A stretch of DNA of 64,000 nt from Claveliimonas sp034178805 (GTDB lineage: Bacteria > Bacillota > Clostridia > Lachnospirales > Lachnospiraceae), in the NCBI RefSeq assembly GCF_050314255.1, contig NZ_JBNPMZ010000009.1, forward strand, positions 1 to 64,000, in the 5' to 3' direction. Below, piece after piece: positions 62,777 through 64,000 of this stretch (positions are counted from its first letter, which is position 1; every line of letters begins with the position of its first letter). The position numbers were made by a program, and so were the translations under genes. The notes beneath the pieces were generated by a model. It had not been told where the DNA came from and searched no databases. It saw only the letters and a list, made by a program, of their open reading frames with translations.

Positions 62777-63988
62777 ATGAAATACGTAATTGTACTGAGT
62801 GATGGAATGGCGGGAAGACCGCTTGAGGAACTGGGTGGGAAGACCACACTGGAGGCAGCAAAAACTCCGGTGATGGATCGACTTGCTGTAAATGCAGAGA
62901 TTGGAATGGCAGCTATGGTGCCGGAGGGAATGGCTCCGGGAAGTGATACAGCCAATCTTTCTGTAATGGGATATGATCCGAAGATTTATTATACCGGACG
63001 CTCTCCGCTGGAGGCGTTGAGTATCGGTGTGGATATGGCAGCAGATGATGTGTCATTCCGGTGTAATATTGTAACTCTTTCTGAAGAAGAGGGAGCTTAT
63101 GAGAATCGTACCATTATCGACCACAGTTCGGATGAGATCAGTACCGAAGATGCAGCTGTTCTTGTGGAGGCCCTGAAAGAAGGACTTGCAAGGGAAGGAT
63201 ATGAGTTCTATGTGGGAACCAGCTACAGACATCTTCTGATCTGGAAGCAGGGTCAGGTAGTAGAACTGACTCCTCCTCATGATATTTTAACCAGAAGGAT
63301 TGGAGATTATCTTCCGAAAGATGCAGTGCTTCGTGAGATGATGGAAAAGAGCTATGAGATTCTGGAGCATCATCCAATCAATGAGGAACGCCGTAAGAAA
63401 GGACTGAATCCGGCCAATTCCGCATGGTTCTGGGGTGCCGGAACCAGACCTGCACTTACTTCTTTTGAAGAAAAGACCGGTAAGAAGGGTGTCATGATCT
63501 CGGCAGTGGATCTGTTAAAGGGAATTGCTGTAGGTGCAGGCATGGATAAGGTCCTGGTAGAAGGAGCCAATGGCGGTTTACATACGAATTACGAAGGCAA
63601 AGCGCAGGCAGCAGTAGATGCTTTGACAAAGGATGGATATGATTTCGCATATGTACATGTAGAGGCACCGGATGAAATGGGACATCAGGGAAGTATTACA
63701 GACAAGATCCAGGCTATTGAGAATGTAGATGGCCGGGTGCTGGGACCAATTGTTGACGGATTAGAGAAGGCCGGCGAGGAATATCGAATTCTGGTACTCC
63801 CGGATCATCCGACTCCGATCTGCGTCAGAACTCACACAGGAGAGCCGATTCCTTATCTGCTTTATGACAGCAGAAAGGCAGTGGCAGGAATTACAGAATA
63901 TAATGAAAAAGAAGCAGCAAAGAGTGAGGAACGTTGGCCGGATGGCTATCGGCTGATCGAACATCTGCTGGAGGAGGAGACATGTTAA
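62777..63988 (+). CDS. ApgM-type phosphoglycerate-mutase-fold protein, putative homoserine kinase
   Basis: The 403-residue member of the alkaline-phosphatase superfamily resembles archaeal-type cofactor-independent phosphoglycerate mutase. The metal/nucleophile Ser is in GSDTANLSVMGYDP (about 54-67), and metal ligands are in DEMGHQG and LPDHPTP. A subgroup of this family, found beside hom, was proposed from genome context to be the homoserine kinase. The position between hom and a probable aspartate kinase supports that reading. True glycolytic mutase activity is the alternative. Confidence 0.83.
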   Translation: MKYVIVLSDGMAGRPLEELGGKTTLEAAKTPVMDRLAVNAEIGMAAMVPEGMAPGSDTANLSVMGYDPKIYYTGRSPLEALSIGVDMAADDVSFRCNIVTLSEEEGAYENRTIIDHSSDEISTEDAAVLVEALKEGLAREGYEFYVGTSYRHLLIWKQGQVVELTPPHDILTRRIGDYLPKDAVLREMMEKSYEILEHHPINEERRKKGLNPANSAWFWGAGTRPALTSFEEKTGKKGVMISAVDLLKGIAVGAGMDKVLVEGANGGLHTNYEGKAQAAVDALTKDGYDFAYVHVEAPDEMGHQGSITDKIQAIENVDGRVLGPIVDGLEKAGEEYRILVLPDHPTPICVRTHTGEPIPYLLYDSRKAVAGITEYNEKEAAKSEERWPDGYRLIEHLLEEETC

Positions 63989-64000
63989 TTGTAAAGAAAT
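63982..64000 (+). CDS. Start of a probable aspartate kinase, cut by the window end
   Basis: ATG 63982 overlaps the previous stop by 7 nt behind GAGGAGGAG. The six visible codons (MLIVKK) agree with the usual opening of aspartate kinase (MLIVKKFGGSS), which would complete an aspartate-to-threonine operon. Only the context supports the call. Confidence 0.5.

Overview
The window looks like a contiguous core-chromosome segment of an anaerobic, endospore-forming Firmicute, most likely Lachnospiraceae (Clostridia). The evidence is strong AGGAGG-type ribosome binding sites, moderate GC with AT-rich promoters, CotF-like coat proteins and a GerMN lipoprotein, HPr kinase, class III fructose bisphosphatase, an aspartate aminotransferase of subgroup Ic, and arg, pro and thr gene orders typical of that family. 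Genus cannot be assigned from the sequence alone. No rRNA, tRNA, CRISPR array, insertion sequence or prophage was seen.

Layout. 1-8258: sugar-uptake island with an MFS transporter broken by an in-frame TGA, a LacI-type regulator, and a divergent operon of solute-binding lipoprotein, two permeases and a GH31 glycosidase. The operon has no ATPase gene. 8420-10290: YkgJ-like cysteine-cluster protein, CrcB fluoride channel and YqeB. 10382-16386: FGGY sugar kinase, GNAT, aminotransferase, two coat proteins, and a divergent peptidase C26/M19 pair. 16469-24322: argG, then a divergent 580-bp regulatory region, proBA, and argC-GNAT-argJ-argB. 24375-31790: DMT transporter, comEA, two-component system, gerM-like gene, comEC, holA. 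31833-46820: lepA, hemW, pyrG, DUF1846 gene, ftsH, uvrC, hprK, glucokinase, class A PBP. 46964-51670: YigZ, hpf, membrane protein, PAP2, typA. 51909-64000: SSB-like protein, dapA, dapB, fbp, Asn-rich lipoprotein, eukaryotic-type hisA, secA, prfB (programmed frameshift), hom, an apgM-type putative homoserine kinase, and the first codons of a probable aspartate kinase.

The most interesting signal is the untranslated leader of proBA (about 17963-18269). It has a strong promoter and a 41-codon leader peptide with three Pro codons near its end. The Pro-codon segment can pair over long range with a downstream segment. An antiterminator helix that would be incompatible with that pairing overlaps a classical intrinsic terminator placed just before proB. 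Together these read as a ribosome-mediated proline attenuator, not a T-box. Next to it are TGCAT half-sites spaced 20-21 bp apart and an argC promoter whose -35 and -10 lie inside two ARG-box-like palindromes, suggesting coordinated arginine/proline control by an ArgR-type repressor. Other points worth following are two structured intergenic elements flanking hprK-glk, a two-component system embedded in the com cluster, a GNAT inside the arg operon, and a HisA of fungal type standing outside any his operon.
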